Assembly (NCBI GenBank): GCA_021802685.1
Contig: JAJZRM010000190.1
Coordinates: 1-6,052 of the forward strand
Direction: 5' to 3'
From: Deltaproteobacteria bacterium
GTDB lineage: Bacteria; Desulfobacterota; Deferrimicrobia; Deferrimicrobiales; Deferrimicrobiaceae
DNA length: 6,052 bases
A program made the position numbers and the translations under genes. Below are positions 5,012 to 6,052 of the stretch, one piece after another (positions within the stretch are counted from its first letter, which is position 1; the number at the start of each line of letters is the position of its first letter). Under the pieces are notes generated by a model, which saw nothing but the letters and a program-made list of their open reading frames with translations, was not told where the DNA came from and ran no database searches.

Positions 5012-5678
5012 TTTCCGAGGATAGCGGGGGCAGCAGGCGGATCGATCCATACCATGCGACCGCATGCTCCCCGGTGTTGTCGGTGTCCGTCATGATCGCC
5101 ACGGCGCCGGCCTCGGGGGGATCGTCCCCGAAGGCGCGGCGGAAATCCTCCAGGAGGTTGCGCTCCTCGCCGATCCACTTCCCCGCGTCGCCGTCGCCGC
5201 TCTCCACGGCCACCATGACGGCGTTGCCCGTGTAGGCGTTGGGAAGAAAATCCCCCCGGGGCAACCGGTTCGCCCAGATGTAGTTGATGGCCCGCGTCTT
5301 CCAGAAAAGAGCGGAAGGGAAAACGACGTAGACCCGCGCCGCGTAATCGTCGCCCGCTTTCGTCCGCTCGTCCCCCTTGCCGATCGTTCGGGAAATCTTC
5401 CAGGACCACGTCAGCCGCGGATACTCCTTCGGATCGAAGGAGACGCGCCGGATCAAGGCCGAAGCGCTCGCCCGGCTCTCCGCCTTCACCGCCGCACGTC
5501 CCTCCTCGACGACCGGACTGTAGACGGTCTCCCCCTCGAAAATCTTCTTCTCCCAACGGGTGGAGAGACCTCCGGTGAAATCGTCGATCAGGATCGGCGC
5601 GCCTGCGTCTCCGGCGGCCGCCGCCGGCATGACCGCCAGGAACATCGCGACGATCGCACTCCCGGTGAATCCCTTCAT
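5004..5678 (-). CDS. Exported DUF3047 family protein
   Basis: This 224-residue protein matches the DUF3047 family, whose function is not established. Residues 1 to about 23 form a signal peptide (Lys2, then a hydrophobic stretch AIVAMFLAVMPAAAA, with likely cleavage in or after the Ala run), so the mature protein should be periplasmic or outside the cell. Family landmarks as I recall them are FDPKEYPRLTWSWKI (81-95), KGDERTKAGDDYAARVYVVF (101-120), the segment NYIWANRLPRG (132-142) and TDTDNTGE near the end (197-204). The many Trp and Asp residues on predicted beta strands suggest a beta-sandwich, possibly a ligand- or sugar-binding fold; that is a guess. Start ATG 5678 has GGGGA 8 nt upstream (5687-5691). 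It is the first gene of the minus-strand unit. The symporter starts 7 nt after its stop, so the two may act on the same imported or exported compound. Confidence 0.85.
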   Translation of the reverse strand: MKGFTGSAIVAMFLAVMPAAAAGDAGAPILIDDFTGGLSTRWEKKIFEGETVYSPVVEEGRAAVKAESRASASALIRRVSFDPKEYPRLTWSWKISRTIGKGDERTKAGDDYAARVYVVFPSALFWKTRAINYIWANRLPRGDFLPNAYTGNAVMVAVESGDGDAGKWIGEERNLLEDFRRAFGDDPPEAGAVAIMTDTDNTGEHAVAWYGSIRLLPPLSSERR

Positions 5679-5740
5679 GCGCCGATTCCCCGGATATAGG
5701 ATAACTTAGAAGGGGTATTTTATCGAAAAGGAGAAACAGG
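5679..5740. promoter_or_regulatory. Divergent promoter region between the DUF3047 unit and glk
   Basis: These 62 nt separate two divergent starts and must hold, or lie very near, promoters for both directions. Bases 5694-5729 are clearly AT-richer than anything else in the window. For the minus direction a weak fit is TCGATA (5721-5726) as -35, a 17-nt spacer and TATCCT (5698-5703) as -10, but that leaves a very short leader. For the plus direction TATAGG (5695-5700) is a possible -10 with no good -35. I see no clear operator palindrome. Confidence 0.45.
5727..5733 (+). promoter_or_regulatory. Ribosome binding site of glk
   Basis: AAAGGAG lies 7 nt before the ATG at 5741. It is a strong, well-placed Shine-Dalgarno sequence and supports this start, which also puts the sugar kinase motif at the expected N-terminal position. 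Confidence 0.75.
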
Positions 5741-6052
5741 ATGATCCTGGCCGGCGATGTAGGGGGGACCAAGACCAACCTGGCCCTTTACGTTCCCGTC
5801 GACGACGGGCTCCGGTGCGGGGCCCTGCGGTCATTCAGGAGTTCCGATTACCCGTCCCTCGAAGCGATGCTTGAAGATTTTCTCACGGGACAGGGCAAGG
5901 CCGCCCTGGCGTGCCTCGGCGTGGCTGGGCCGGTGAAGGACGGGCGGAGCCGGCTCACGAACCTTCCCTGGTTCGTGGACCGGGAAACGATCCGCACCGC
6001 CTGCGGCGCCCGCGCGGCGTACCTGATCAACGATCTGCAGGCCATGGCCTTC
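5741..6052 (+). CDS. glk: Glucokinase, 5' part only
   Basis: This is the first 104 residues of an E. coli-type (COG0837) glucokinase, which phosphorylates glucose with ATP to glucose-6-phosphate in the cytoplasm. It is open to the right edge of the window. The phosphate-binding loop DVGGTKTN is at residues 6-13, GVAGPV at 60-65, LTNLPW at 72-77 (the sugar-contact region of this family), and LINDLQAMA at 95-103, where Asp98 corresponds to the catalytic base. There is no CxCGxxGC zinc motif in the visible part and the motif wording fits Glk rather than ROK-type kinases, but the missing two thirds limits this. The ATG at 5741 is set by AAAGGAG 7 nt upstream. It is divergent from the DUF3047 gene, so no operon link is seen on this side. 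Confidence 0.92.
   Translation, partial: MILAGDVGGTKTNLALYVPVDDGLRCGALRSFRSSDYPSLEAMLEDFLTGQGKAALACLGVAGPVKDGRSRLTNLPWFVDRETIRTACGARAAYLINDLQAMAF

Noticed and set aside
3758..5095. A 445-codon open frame on the + strand opposite the symporter.
   Set aside because: It mirrors the symporter's codons (runs of Glu, Gln, Gly, His) and shows no domain; it is a GC-skew shadow.
1..6052. Searched for CRISPR repeats, tRNA genes, insertion sequence ends, attachment sites and toxin-antitoxin or phage defence genes.
   Set aside because: No repeated spacer-like array, cloverleaf, transposase motif or terminal repeat was seen, and nearly every base is inside a recognisable or family-assigned gene.

Overview
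This is a GC-rich window of ordinary chromosomal character, with most codons ending in G or C. It holds nine protein-coding genes packed with almost no spare DNA. I see no rRNA, tRNA, CRISPR, insertion sequence or phage gene. The mix of genes (a 4Fe-4S-type oxidoreductase family member, a DUF3047 exported protein, an E. coli-type glucokinase, ArfB, and a radical SAM gene next to a phosphoesterase) suggests a Gram-negative, probably anaerobic or facultative bacterium of the Desulfobacterota/Geobacter kind. That placement is inference only.

Left part, + strand (1-983): the 3' end of the acetolactate synthase catalytic subunit gene (ilvB) is followed after 28 nt by the complete regulatory subunit gene (ilvN). 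Together they form the first committed enzyme of branched-chain amino acid synthesis. ilvN converges, with a gap of only 5 nt, on a minus-strand gene (989-1453). That gene encodes a stand-alone version of the C-terminal domain usually found behind a 2x[4Fe-4S] ferredoxin domain. It has a strong ribosome binding site, a perfect hairpin in its leader, and an FNR/CRP-family-like box at about the spacing expected of an activated promoter.

Middle and right part, - strand (1548-5678): five co-directional genes run from right to left. They are a DUF3047 exported protein, a sodium:solute symporter, a radical SAM enzyme with a twitch/SPASM-like C-terminus, a variant metallophosphoesterase, and the ribosome-rescue hydrolase ArfB. 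Their junctions are +7, -4, +2 and +1 nt and three of the starts are GTG, so this looks like a tightly coupled transcription and translation unit. The phosphoesterase has lost exactly the residues that normally hold one of its two metal ions, while the other site is intact. This gene set is the most unusual part of the window.

Far right (5741-6052, + strand): the 5' part of a glucokinase gene is divergent from the five-gene unit across a 62-nt, locally AT-rich region that must hold promoters for both directions.
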